Shown in pieces: positions 22,626-31,125 of a stretch of 42,376 bases of DNA. Origin of the DNA: Chloroflexota bacterium. GTDB taxonomy: Bacteria > Chloroflexota > Dehalococcoidia > Lucifugimonadales > UBA3495. The DNA is taken from contig JAPOQH010000022.1 in NCBI GenBank assembly GCA_026710825.1, positions 1 through 42,376 on the forward strand. The letters are read 5' to 3'. The notes beneath the pieces are model-generated. The model saw nothing but the letters and a program-made list of their open reading frames with translations. It was not told the origin of the DNA and made no database searches. Position 1 is the stretch's first letter. Each line of letters opens with the position of its first letter. The position numbers and the translations under genes are program-made.

Positions 22626-24029
22626 ATGTCCATCAGTTCCCCAGTGCGACGGCCCGCCGGCCGTTTTCATTATGCCTGGATAATCCTGGGCATCCTGGCC
22701 GTGGTTCAGATATTCGGTCAGTCCATTTCCATGTCTGCTGGCATCATGGTGCCGGAACTGCGGGCTCCTCTGGATGAAGGCGGTCGATTCGGCTGGTCCG
22801 CAGGAATCATTGGAGCGGCTTTGGCCGGATATTACCTGGTCGGCTCGTTGACATCACCGTTCAGCGGTCGGATGGGCGATATCCTCGGAGCTCGCAAGCT
22901 GCTCATGGCCGGAGGCATCCTCTTCGGCAGCAGCATGATACTGATCGGCTTCATTACTCATATCTGGCAGTTTTTCCTCGTCTATAGCGTGCTGCTGGCG
23001 CTGACATCGTCCATCACCATCGTCCCGCTGATGGCCGCGATCAACCCATGGTTCCGGCGTCGCCTCGGTTTGGGAATCGGTCTGATGTGGGCCGCCGGTG
23101 GCCTGGGAGCCGCCTTGCTGGCCCCCGTGTATTCCATACTGCTGGAGTCGTTTGGTTGGACCACCACCTTTGTAATCATCGGTGCGGTGGGCGGCGGTGT
23201 GACTCTTGGCCTGGTGCCGTTCTACCGCAACCAGCCATCCGAAAAAGGCGTCAACGCTTACGGGGCCACCGCCCACGACAAGCCGGCGGCGGCGTTCAAC
23301 GCGGAGGCTGCCAAGGTTCGTCTGAAGGTATTCCAGCGTCAGATGCGTCACACCAGGGCCTTCTGGAACCTGCCCGTAATCCACGGTTTGGGATGCGCCG
23401 GGCATGGTATCGTCCTGATCTTCGTCGTTGACTTCGCCGTGCAACGCGGCATCGACTTCACAACCGGCGCGGTCATCCTCACCATCGTCCAAATATTCAG
23501 CATCGCTGGACGTTTCGCAGTCCCCATCATCACTGAGCGGATCGGCGGCAAACCCATCATGGCGACCGCTCTCGCCATTCAGGCCTTGTCAGTGGTGATC
23601 TTGTTCTTTGCGCAGGATGTATGGGCCTTCTATCTGTTCGGAGCGGTGTTCGGCCTGGGATTCGGCGGTGAGATGTCAGCGTACCCCGTCGTCAACCGGC
23701 AATACTTCGGCACCGGCCCAGTCGCCACGGTTTACGGGTTGCAGATCTCCGGCGCGATGATGGGGCACTGCATTTCCACAGTGGCTGCGGGGGTCATCAT
23801 CCAGTTCATTGGATACGAACCGGCTTTCATCCTTTCAATGGCGTTCAGCGCCTTGGGTGTGATGATCATCCTCACTCTGGAGACCACCAAGCGGGAGCTT
23901 ATACCCGACTGGGAGGACCAACTGCCACCCGAAGCTAGGACGCCGGGTCTGGTACCGGCAACCGCTCCGCCGGCTGCTGCGGCAACGGGCGTGGCATTCG
24001 GCAATGTCGCCGGTGGCGACGGCAACTGA
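22626..24029 (+). CDS. MFS transporter (monocarboxylate/oxalate-formate antiporter-like)
   Basis: A 467-residue major-facilitator protein with twelve predicted helices. The first starts at YAWIILGILAVVQIFGQSIS, the loop after helix 2 has FSGRMGDILGARKLLMAGG (the MFS motif A position), and a cytoplasmic middle loop lies at about 200-240. The C-terminal tail is an Ala/Pro-rich stretch of about 45 residues. The pattern resembles the monocarboxylate/oxalate-formate group, so an organic-acid substrate is plausible. GGGAGGAAA lies 10 nt before ATG 22626. It is followed within 15 nt by the DUF6941-like gene, so it belongs to the plus-strand run. Confidence 0.9.
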   Translation: MSISSPVRRPAGRFHYAWIILGILAVVQIFGQSISMSAGIMVPELRAPLDEGGRFGWSAGIIGAALAGYYLVGSLTSPFSGRMGDILGARKLLMAGGILFGSSMILIGFITHIWQFFLVYSVLLALTSSITIVPLMAAINPWFRRRLGLGIGLMWAAGGLGAALLAPVYSILLESFGWTTTFVIIGAVGGGVTLGLVPFYRNQPSEKGVNAYGATAHDKPAAAFNAEAAKVRLKVFQRQMRHTRAFWNLPVIHGLGCAGHGIVLIFVVDFAVQRGIDFTTGAVILTIVQIFSIAGRFAVPIITERIGGKPIMATALAIQALSVVILFFAQDVWAFYLFGAVFGLGFGGEMSAYPVVNRQYFGTGPVATVYGLQISGAMMGHCISTVAAGVIIQFIGYEPAFILSMAFSALGVMIILTLETTKRELIPDWEDQLPPEARTPGLVPATAPPAAAATGVAFGNVAGGDGN

Positions 24030-24043
24030 GGGAGTAATCTGCG

Positions 24044-24442
24044 GTGAACACCGAACTCGCTTTTCTCTGCGACTCTGCTTCCGATGATCGGGGCAAACTT
24101 CATGCCTTGGGAATCGGTATTGACAGTGTGCAGGGCGCTTCGGTGCCGCTGACCCATCCGCGATTCATCATTGTCTGCGTCGTGCGCTATTCCGCCGTCG
24201 AGTCCGGCGAGAAAACAATGGGCATCCGCCTGCTGGACCCTGACGCCCAGGACACCATCGCGCCCATTGAACAGGGGATCACGTTCTCGCCCCGAAGCGG
24301 GGTCGTCGATTCCAAGGCGCGGATCATCGTAGAGGTCAACAGCGTGACTTTCAATTCAGTGGGCCCGCACGCGTTCCACGTCGTGATCGATGGCAACGAG
24401 ATGGCGCGCCTCCCCATCAACGTCAACCTCCGGTCCGGTTGA
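24044..24442 (+). CDS. DUF6941-like conserved hypothetical protein
   Basis: A 132-residue all-beta-looking protein. The opening TELAFLCDSASDDRGKLHALGIGIDSV and the later PRFIIVCVVRY, MGIRLLDPDAQDTIAPI and GPHAFHVVIDGNEMARLPINV match the pattern I associate with DUF6941 proteins. Their role is unknown; the layout suggests a small beta-sandwich. The start is GTG 24044 with GGGAG about 11 nt upstream. The stop codon overlaps the ATG of the next gene (TGATG at 24440-24444), so translation is probably coupled. Confidence 0.7.
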   Translation: MNTELAFLCDSASDDRGKLHALGIGIDSVQGASVPLTHPRFIIVCVVRYSAVESGEKTMGIRLLDPDAQDTIAPIEQGITFSPRSGVVDSKARIIVEVNSVTFNSVGPHAFHVVIDGNEMARLPINVNLRSG

Positions 24443-25146
24443 TGGAATCACGTCAACGCCTTTCCATCCTGCTTGCCACCGGCAACGCCGATAAGCAACG
24501 GATGCTGGCGTGGCTCCTGGAAGGACTGCCTTTCGATCCGGTGTCGCCCGCTCAGGCCGGAGTGTCCGCCTCTCCCGACGAATCCGGCGAATCTCACGAG
24601 GCAATCGCGAAAGCCAAGGCAGAGGCGTGGTCCCTGGCTGCCGGTATTCCCGCAATTGCCAGCGATGGTGGACTCCTGGTTCCGGCGTTGGGCGCCAACT
24701 GGGAAAGCCGCTACACTCGTCGGTTCGCCGGCCCCGCCGCGGATGATAGCGAACGTCAGCGCCGTTTGTTGACGCTGCTGGAACGCTGCCGGGGGGCTGA
24801 CCGTGAGGCCGCTTTCGTCGAAGGCCTAGCTATCGCCGATGGTGGGTACACGCTCGCTTCGTGGGAAGCTCGCGGTGCCACGGGCCGCATCGTGAATAAC
24901 CTCGCTGATGCTGGCGACCCAACCGGTGGGGATGGCTTCTGGGTCTTTCCGCTCTGGCATTTCTCGGAGTTCGATCGCACCTACGATCGCCTGACTCAGG
25001 AGGAACGGGCCAGTTTGGGCGATCACTGGGATTCATTGCGCTCGTCGGTCCGAAGTTTTGCACAGGAGTGGGTTCCCAACAAGCAATCTGCCCACGATAG
25101 GTTAGAATGGCCATCCGACAACGCGCCCACTGGAGCTTCCCGTTGA
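24442..25146 (+). CDS. Divergent HAM1/RdgB-like NTP pyrophosphatase
   Basis: A 234-residue protein of the HAM1/RdgB (inosine/xanthosine triphosphate pyrophosphatase) type. It opens with LLATGNADKQRMLAWLLEG, matching the TxNxxK-type phosphate loop, and IASDGGLLVPALGANWESRYTRRFAG matches the DDSGLxVxAL...SARyAG region. Two usual features differ: the ENA segment reads HEAIAKAKA, and the GFGYDPIF motif is GDGFWVFPLW. It may thus have lost or changed house-cleaning activity. Start ATG 24442 overlaps the preceding stop. It precedes the MoxR ATPase gene with overlap. Confidence 0.75.
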   Translation: MESRQRLSILLATGNADKQRMLAWLLEGLPFDPVSPAQAGVSASPDESGESHEAIAKAKAEAWSLAAGIPAIASDGGLLVPALGANWESRYTRRFAGPAADDSERQRRLLTLLERCRGADREAAFVEGLAIADGGYTLASWEARGATGRIVNNLADAGDPTGGDGFWVFPLWHFSEFDRTYDRLTQEERASLGDHWDSLRSSVRSFAQEWVPNKQSAHDRLEWPSDNAPTGASR

Positions 25147-26108
25147 CTGCTGCCCAAATCGATTCAACCTCTATGCCGGAGGCGTCCGCCCCTGGCTCAG
25201 TTGAGGATGTCCAAAACCTGCTGAGAGACCAGGCCTATATCACCGACCGGGGATTGGCGATCGCCATTTTTCTGGCCCTGAAGCTCCAGCGCCCTTTGTT
25301 TCTCGAAGGCGAGGCTGGTGTCGGCAAGACGGAAATTGCGCGTGCTCTGGCATCCGGATTGCACACCGACCTGATCCGCCTGCAATGCTACGAGGGTCTG
25401 GACGTCAACCACGCGGTTTACGAGTGGAACCACACTCGCCAACTCCTGGAAATTCGCCTCATGGAGGCCCGCCGCGACAGCGAGGAATCGGCCGGCGCTA
25501 ACCTCGACCTGTTCGATCCTCAATTCCTGATCAAGCGCCCGCTGTTGGAAGCCATTGACGAATCTCGAGATCGCGCTCCCGTTTTGTTGATCGACGAACT
25601 GGACCGGGCGGACGAGGAGTTTGAGGGATTCCTCCTTGAACTGCTCGCCGATTATCAGGTAACCATCCCGGAACTTGGTACGTTCCACGCCGCCTATCCG
25701 CCGGTGGTCGTCATCACCTCTAATCGAACGCGCGAGGTTCACGACGCCCTCAAACGTCGGTGTCTCTACTACTGGGTGGACTATCCCGACTACCAGAAGG
25801 AATTGCAAATCGTCAGCGCTCGCCTGCCCGAAGCTCCAAGGCAATTGGCTCAGCAAGTCACTTCGTTCATCCAGGAACTGCGGGACACGGAACTTTACAA
25901 GATCCCGGGTGTGTCTGAAACACTTGATTGGACATCGGCCCTGATGGCGCTGAACATGCGTGAACTGGAACCCGAGGTCATCGACGACACGCTGGGAATC
26001 ATGCTCAAATATCAGGACGACATCGAAGCCGTGCGCGGCGAACCGGTCCGCGCGCTATTGGAACGTTCCCAAAATCGCGGTCCGAGGCGGGGCGGTCGCC
26101 GAGGGTAA
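25107..26108 (+). CDS. MoxR-family AAA+ ATPase (CoxD-like)
   Basis: A 333-residue AAA+ ATPase: Walker A GEAGVGKT (68-75), Walker B VLLIDELDR (159-167), sensor-1 VVVITSNRTREVHDALKRRCLYYWVDYPD. It is of the CoxD-like MoxR type, close in layout to ATPases that work with a VWA-domain partner to assemble or activate metal enzymes. The partner is encoded 3 kb downstream (29254). ATG 25107 overlaps the previous gene by 40 nt. An alternative start is TTG 25143 with GGAG 7 nt upstream, which would give TTGA coupling and lose only 12 residues before the ATPase domain. A Gly/Arg-rich tail (RGPRRGGRRG) ends the protein. Confidence 0.92.
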   Translation: MAIRQRAHWSFPLTAAQIDSTSMPEASAPGSVEDVQNLLRDQAYITDRGLAIAIFLALKLQRPLFLEGEAGVGKTEIARALASGLHTDLIRLQCYEGLDVNHAVYEWNHTRQLLEIRLMEARRDSEESAGANLDLFDPQFLIKRPLLEAIDESRDRAPVLLIDELDRADEEFEGFLLELLADYQVTIPELGTFHAAYPPVVVITSNRTREVHDALKRRCLYYWVDYPDYQKELQIVSARLPEAPRQLAQQVTSFIQELRDTELYKIPGVSETLDWTSALMALNMRELEPEVIDDTLGIMLKYQDDIEAVRGEPVRALLERSQNRGPRRGGRRG

Positions 26109-26159
26109 GTTCGGTTCGCAGCGCCGTAGGGCCGGCACTACAAGCGCGAGGAAATCCAC

Positions 26160-26702
26160 ATGGCTACCTTTTTCGACCCCATGGACATGAGCATGCTGGT
26201 GCCATTGGACGCCGAGATGGTTGAGGAGGCGCTGTCCGGTCCAAACCGTAGCGCGTCGGAACTGCTGATGCTGTATTTCGCCTGCTTGACCAACACCACG
26301 GACGAGCCGGCGATTGTGGATGCTCCGGACCGAATCGCGCTCGCCATATCCGATATGGCCGACGACGGCGACGAAGACGCCATGATGGCGATGGTCGCTA
26401 TTTCCACCCTGTCGTCGGATCATGCTCCCGAACAGGACGTGATCGTCGGCGTCTCGATGTTGAACGCCGTTACGAGTCGGCCGCTGCTCCGCGGTGTGAT
26501 TACGGGCGATCTGGACACCGATACCGCGGCCGGGGCGTTGAGCGTGATCAACATGCTCTCCACCCACTTGCTCGGCGACGTTTTGGACATTGACGACATC
26601 GATGACCTGGACCTTGATGATATCGATTTCGAAGAGTTAGCTGCCCAGTTGGGCGTGTCCGATTTTGACGAAGGCATTGATGGTGATCTGAATGGTCGTT
26701 AG
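26160..26702 (+). CDS. Acidic hypothetical protein with Asp-Ile repeats
   Basis: A 180-residue acidic protein. The first 140 residues are predicted helical with many Met and Ala. The C-terminal part contains a stretch of DIDDIDDLDLDDIDFEEL type, an Asp-Ile/Leu repeat that could bind metal or mimic nucleic acid. No family recognised. GAGG lies 9 nt before ATG 26160. It sits between the MoxR ATPase and the FAD oxidoreductase and overlaps the latter by 11 nt, so it is an integral member of the operon. Confidence 0.72.
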   Translation: MATFFDPMDMSMLVPLDAEMVEEALSGPNRSASELLMLYFACLTNTTDEPAIVDAPDRIALAISDMADDGDEDAMMAMVAISTLSSDHAPEQDVIVGVSMLNAVTSRPLLRGVITGDLDTDTAAGALSVINMLSTHLLGDVLDIDDIDDLDLDDIDFEELAAQLGVSDFDEGIDGDLNGR

Positions 26703-27876
26703 GGGCAATTCTCAACACGTTGCCGTGATCGGCGGCGGAATCGTTGGCGCCACCATCGCGTGGCGCATCGCCTCCCGGGGGGGACGGGTGACGCTGATCG
26801 ATAAAGCTGAACCGGGTAGCGGCGCCTCCAGCCACAGCTTTGCCTGGGTAAACGCCGGCGCCAAGGAACCCATCGGTTACCACAATTTGAACCGACGCTC
26901 CCTTGAAATGTGGGCTCGGTTCTCCGCGTCTCTGGGCGACGAGGTCGGCCTGCGTTGGGGCGGCAAGATAGCGTGGGAGACCGATCCAGATGCGTCAGAG
27001 CAGTTGAAAGCGCGTGTCTCCCAATTGCAGTCCTGGGGCTACCCCAGCCGCTTGGTGTCAGCGGAAGAATTGGCTGAACTCGAACCTGCCTTGGATATCG
27101 GCCCCGTCTCGGCAGCCGAGTACAGCGATAACGAAGGACAGGTTGAACCCCAAATGGTGGTGGACGCTTGCATCCGTCGTTTGCGCAAGTTGGAGTCTTC
27201 GGTACTCACCGGCGTGGACGTTGTCGGTTTCGACCGCGATTCGGCAGGCAGGATCCGTGCCATTCAAACCGGTGCGCGCGAAATCGAAGCTGACGTTGTG
27301 GTCATCGCCGCGGGCACTGACACCACCGAATTGGCGGCGAAAGCCGATGTCAAGATTCCCCAGGCCCAGAGCCCGGGCGTCGTGATCCGTACGACGCCGC
27401 TGCCGCCGCTTTTGCAGCACGTTCCGGTCGTATACGCTCCTCCGCTTGGCGATGGACGTCGGGAGATTCACCTCAGGCAGTGCGCCGATGGTCGCTTCAT
27501 GATCGGTGAAGGAGACCAGGAAAGCCTGGCCGAAGACGATACCCAGGCCCACGCCGACGACCTGCTGGCCCGCGCCGCATGCTACCTGCCTGGACTTTCT
27601 GACGCTGAAGCCATTCCGGTTCCGGTGGGCTGGCGACCGATGCCTCTGGACGGCTACCCCACTATGGGATTCACCGCCGAATCGCCCAACCTGTATGTTG
27701 CGCTGACCCACAGCGGGGTGACCCTTGCGCCGGTGTTGAGCCAGCTCGCGGCGTTGGAAATCTGCGAAAACGTCCGCGCCGACACTGTCCTGGAGCCTTA
27801 TCGCCCCGGGAGATTTGCTACCATCACCGACGAGCAAATCGCCCAGGCTGCGCACCCGAGATCTCGACACCGGTAG
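26692..27876 (+). CDS. FAD-dependent oxidoreductase, DAO family
   Basis: A 394-residue D-amino-acid-oxidase-type flavoprotein. It has the dinucleotide-binding strand-loop VAVIGGGIVGATIAWRIASRGG (from residue 9), then IDKAEPGSGASSHSFAWVNAG typical of glycine oxidase/sarcosine oxidase-type members, the second FAD segment ADVVVIAAGTDT, and a late GWRPMPLDGYPTMGF and ALTHSGVTLAPVL. It would oxidise an amine or amino acid with FAD, producing an imine and hydrogen peroxide or passing electrons on. Substrate unknown. ATG 26692 overlaps the acidic gene. The following MFS gene starts 7 nt or less after the stop, suggesting transporter and oxidase share a substrate. Confidence 0.9.
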   Translation: MVVRGNSQHVAVIGGGIVGATIAWRIASRGGRVTLIDKAEPGSGASSHSFAWVNAGAKEPIGYHNLNRRSLEMWARFSASLGDEVGLRWGGKIAWETDPDASEQLKARVSQLQSWGYPSRLVSAEELAELEPALDIGPVSAAEYSDNEGQVEPQMVVDACIRRLRKLESSVLTGVDVVGFDRDSAGRIRAIQTGAREIEADVVVIAAGTDTTELAAKADVKIPQAQSPGVVIRTTPLPPLLQHVPVVYAPPLGDGRREIHLRQCADGRFMIGEGDQESLAEDDTQAHADDLLARAACYLPGLSDAEAIPVPVGWRPMPLDGYPTMGFTAESPNLYVALTHSGVTLAPVLSQLAALEICENVRADTVLEPYRPGRFATITDEQIAQAAHPRSRHR

Positions 27877-27883
27877 CGCCGGT

Positions 27884-29158
27884 TTGGACCTGTTGCAGGG
27901 CGATCTCCCCGAAAGAACGTCAATCCGAGGTTGGACGGTCCTCCTCCTCAACCGCCTGCACTACAGCACCGTTGTCCTCGCGTCCTTCGGGTTTGGTCTG
28001 TTCCTGCCGTTCCTCCAGGAAGATCTCGGCCTGAGCTACCTGCAAATCGGTCTATTGCAGGCCGTTGCCTGGGGGACCTCCGCCGTTTGCCTGGTGCCTT
28101 TCAGCGTGCTCCTTGCCCGGTTCAATCCAAACTACCGGGTGCTGGTGGGCTTGGCGCTGATGACCCCATGTCTCTTCACCCAGGGCCTCGCCGGGGGATT
28201 TTGGACCCTGCTGGCGTCTCGATTTTTCATGGTGCTGACACAGGCTGGCATGACTCCGGCGCGACCCCTGTTGCTGCGGTGGTGGGTGGTCCCACGGCAA
28301 TACTCGAACGTGACTGCGGTTGGCCTTTCCCTCCACTCGACCTTCATGGCCGCTGCACTCACATTCAGCCCTGTGATCATTGTGATTTTGAACAGTTGGC
28401 GTCTGGCCTACTTCTTGCAGGCCGGTCTGATGGGCTGTCATTTCATGATCTGGGCGGTGTTGACCTGGAAGTCCCCACGCAGCATCGAGGAGTCCGCGGG
28501 TTCGGCCACCCGAGACGACCCGTCTCGTTCCAACCAACGGGATGAGGCCAATGGTCGAACCCCGTCGTTGGCCGCCGCGCTAGTTCGGTATCCCCACGCC
28601 TGGTTGCTCGGCGTCGTCATGCTCTGCCTCTCGGCGTCATGGACCACGGTCCTCACTTTCTTGCCCATCATCTTGGAAACCGACCGGGGAGTCTCGATCT
28701 CGGCGGGAAGTATATTGTTCGGATTCCTGTACTACGTTCTGATCCCCGGGGGATCGCTCGGCAGTTGGTTTTTCAATCACATCACCAACCGCCGTGTTAT
28801 GGTCATGTTGCCGGCCCTGCTCAACGTCGTGTCCACGCTGGGGGCATTGCTGGCCGGCAACGAATTGGTGGTTGCCGTTGCTCTTTCCGGCATGGGATTG
28901 GCATGGGCGTTCGTCCCAGCAATGGAGATTTTGCCCTTCGAGTTCCCGGAAATCCGCACCCGAGAAGTGTCTGTTATCGCCGGCCTCGTTCAAACTTTCG
29001 GCGCAATCGGATTCGGGGGCGGCCCGGTACTCGCTGGCGCGTTGGCCGAGACTACGGGTTCGCTGGTGACTGGTGTTTTGGTGGTCGGTGGATTGACCGG
29101 TTTGGCGGTTTTGGCCGCCGCGGCCTTGCCCAGTCGGTTCCGGGGCCGGCTCGTGTGA
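27884..29158 (+). CDS. MFS transporter
   Basis: About 424 residues with twelve predicted membrane helices (GWTVLLLNRLHYSTVVLASFGFGLF as helix 1, then LGLSYLQIGLLQAVAWG). A central charged loop of about 40 residues lies near residues 210-250, and the C-terminal helices are in LLAGNELVVAVALSGMGLAWAF and later. The start is uncertain: the frame is open from TTG 27815 (62 nt inside the preceding gene), while TTG 27884 and 27893 lie just after its stop. I use 27884. No ATG occurs before helix 1. Substrate unknown, but coexpression with the DAO-type oxidase suggests an amine or amino acid. Confidence 0.85.
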   Translation: MDLLQGDLPERTSIRGWTVLLLNRLHYSTVVLASFGFGLFLPFLQEDLGLSYLQIGLLQAVAWGTSAVCLVPFSVLLARFNPNYRVLVGLALMTPCLFTQGLAGGFWTLLASRFFMVLTQAGMTPARPLLLRWWVVPRQYSNVTAVGLSLHSTFMAAALTFSPVIIVILNSWRLAYFLQAGLMGCHFMIWAVLTWKSPRSIEESAGSATRDDPSRSNQRDEANGRTPSLAAALVRYPHAWLLGVVMLCLSASWTTVLTFLPIILETDRGVSISAGSILFGFLYYVLIPGGSLGSWFFNHITNRRVMVMLPALLNVVSTLGALLAGNELVVAVALSGMGLAWAFVPAMEILPFEFPEIRTREVSVIAGLVQTFGAIGFGGGPVLAGALAETTGSLVTGVLVVGGLTGLAVLAAAALPSRFRGRLV

Positions 29159-29253
29159 TAGTATTCCGGCGTCGTGGACGCATGCTTGCGTGCGGTGCCG
29201 ATCGCAGCTCAACCCAGCCGTTTCTGAAATTGACGACCAACGTTGACATAAAC

Positions 29254-30615
29254 ATGCACACCGCTCCCGCAGATGTGGGAGACGGCGCGATCCTGCCGAA
29301 CCTGCTCATGTTCGGCGAGTTGCTGCGTCGCTTGGGAATTGAGGTAGGCTCCGCCAATATGCTCGACTTGGTCCGTGCGACCGAATACGTTCCCATCGGC
29401 GGCAGTCGCAACGATTTCCGCCTGGCGGCCCGGGCCTTGTTGGTCCACAAGCAGAGCGACCTGGCGTTGTTCGATGAGGCATTCCAGGTGTTCTGGCGCC
29501 GCCCTGCCCACGGTACCAGCATGCGTGACCTGCGGTCGATGGGCGAGGAGCGACGCTATCGAGCCCCACGCGTCGTGCCGCACCGCGAGGACACCTCCGA
29601 CGGCCCACCGGGCGATCGGGAATCCGAAGACGCTGACAACAGGCAACCCGTCGTGGATTTGCAGCGCTCCTTCAGCGCTCGAGAAGTCCTGCGCCAACGC
29701 GATTTCGCCGAGTTCACCCCGGCTGAGGTACACGCCGCTCGTAGTCTCATGTCGGAGTTGGCTTGGGACTTGGGCCAACGCCGCACCCGTCGCCTCACCT
29801 GGGGCAATGGCAACGACATTGACCTGCGCCGATCCATGCGCCGCAGCCTGTCCCACGGCGGGGAAATGCTGGAACTGGCGCACCGCCGGCGAAAGACAAA
29901 ACCGCGCCCGTTGGTCCTGATTTGCGACGTCAGCGGTTCTATGGAGCGGTACACGAGAATGCTTCTCCACTTCGTGCACACCGTGGCCGTCAGCGGCCAA
30001 AACTTGGAGGCGTTCCTCTTCGCAACGCGACTCACCCGCATCACCCGACACCTCGATGCGCGTGGCGTGGACCAGGCCGTCGCCCAGGTGGCTCACGCAG
30101 TCCCGGACTGGGCCGGCGGCACTCGCATCGGCGAGGCAATCAAGAGTTTCAACTACCGATGGGCCCGGCGTGTGCTCCGCAGCGGCGCAGTCGTGCTCGT
30201 AATTTCAGACGGTTGGGATCGTGGCGACCCGGACCTACTCTCGCGGGAAATGGCTCGCTTGCAGCGCAGCTGCCATCGGCTGATCTGGCTCAATCCGTTG
30301 TTGGGCTCACCCACCTATGAACCTCTAACCCGGGGTATGCAGGCAGCGCTGCCCTACATAGACGATTTCCTCCCAGCGCATAACCTGCACAGCCTCCAGG
30401 AATTGGCTCGCCACCTGAATGAACTTTCCGACCGCAGACCCTTGCCGCCGAGTCGCCGCCCTTCGCGCGAGCATGCCGCTGAATCGACGCCAGGTACAGG
30501 TGATACCCATGACGGCACCGCTGCGGCACGATCTCGGCGCGACTTGAACCCGGCCCTGGCTCCGACGTTCCGACATCCGCTGTGGGGACACCCGAACATC
30601 CCCGGCGGTAGCTGA
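29254..30615 (+). CDS. VWA-domain protein, CoxE-like
   Basis: About 453 residues: an N-terminal helical region (ILPNLLMFGELLRRLGIEVG, typical of CoxE-like proteins), a charged linker (about 105-140) and a C-terminal von Willebrand factor A domain starting at LVLICDVSGSMERY with the MIDAS residues DVSGS (225-229), then WAGGTRIGEAIKSF and VLVISDGWDRGD. Such proteins act with MoxR ATPases. The tail after about residue 395 is Arg/Pro-rich and disordered. The frame is open far upstream (to 28639) over the MFS gene. ATG 29182 is an alternative start. I choose ATG 29254 because family members begin just before ILPNLLMFG. It is the last gene of the plus-strand run. Confidence 0.88.
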   Translation: MHTAPADVGDGAILPNLLMFGELLRRLGIEVGSANMLDLVRATEYVPIGGSRNDFRLAARALLVHKQSDLALFDEAFQVFWRRPAHGTSMRDLRSMGEERRYRAPRVVPHREDTSDGPPGDRESEDADNRQPVVDLQRSFSAREVLRQRDFAEFTPAEVHAARSLMSELAWDLGQRRTRRLTWGNGNDIDLRRSMRRSLSHGGEMLELAHRRRKTKPRPLVLICDVSGSMERYTRMLLHFVHTVAVSGQNLEAFLFATRLTRITRHLDARGVDQAVAQVAHAVPDWAGGTRIGEAIKSFNYRWARRVLRSGAVVLVISDGWDRGDPDLLSREMARLQRSCHRLIWLNPLLGSPTYEPLTRGMQAALPYIDDFLPAHNLHSLQELARHLNELSDRRPLPPSRRPSREHAAESTPGTGDTHDGTAAARSRRDLNPALAPTFRHPLWGHPNIPGGS

Positions 30616-30616
30616 T

Positions 30617-30997
30617 CTATCCGGCTTGTCCCGGCGCTACGTCGTTGTAGAGGCCGGCCAATGCCGTCGCCAGGGCCCGAGGGCGTGCCTCGTACTCTGG
30701 GGTGGGATACCACTCGTAATCAAAACTCCGCACGATCGCTCCCTCGATGCTGGTGCGCAGACTAGACACGATCACCCTGAATCCCAGCGCGTTGGTAGCC
30801 TGCTCCGCCAGTTGTTCCAGCACGACGTTCGGGCAGTCAAAGATCACCATGAACCCGCCCTCGCGATCCCCGTCGGTTACGCGCGCCCGAAAAACCTTGC
30901 CAAACAGGTCAAGGTCGACGATGGTATACCGTCGCTCTGTCGCGCCGTGGTCCGGCCATCCGATGTAAATGTCGCCGCCGACCGCCCAATGGTGCAT
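30617..30997 (-). CDS. Conserved-looking hypothetical protein
   Basis: A 126-residue protein with mixed strands and helices: GDIYIGWPDHGATERRYTIVDLDLFGKVFRARV, then a segment GGFMVIFDCPNVVLEQLAEQATNALGFRVIV and a C-terminal acidic/aromatic part FDYEWYPTPEYEARPRALATAL. No family recognised and no catalytic signature seen. GGGAGG lies 9 nt before ATG 30997. Its stop lies 2 nt from the convergent stop of the VWA gene, so the two genes share a very tight end. Confidence 0.7.
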   Translation of the reverse strand: MHHWAVGGDIYIGWPDHGATERRYTIVDLDLFGKVFRARVTDGDREGGFMVIFDCPNVVLEQLAEQATNALGFRVIVSSLRTSIEGAIVRSFDYEWYPTPEYEARPRALATALAGLYNDVAPGQAG

Positions 30998-31125
30998 TGT
31001 TGCCGACCTCCCGTTTGACAGGCGAATAAGAACATGGGTGAGGCCGCAATACGACCACCTTCAGGGTTGATTGGAGGCGGAAGCTCGGCCGCATCCGGTG
31101 CTTTGGGAGTCGGAGAGAGGGCGAC

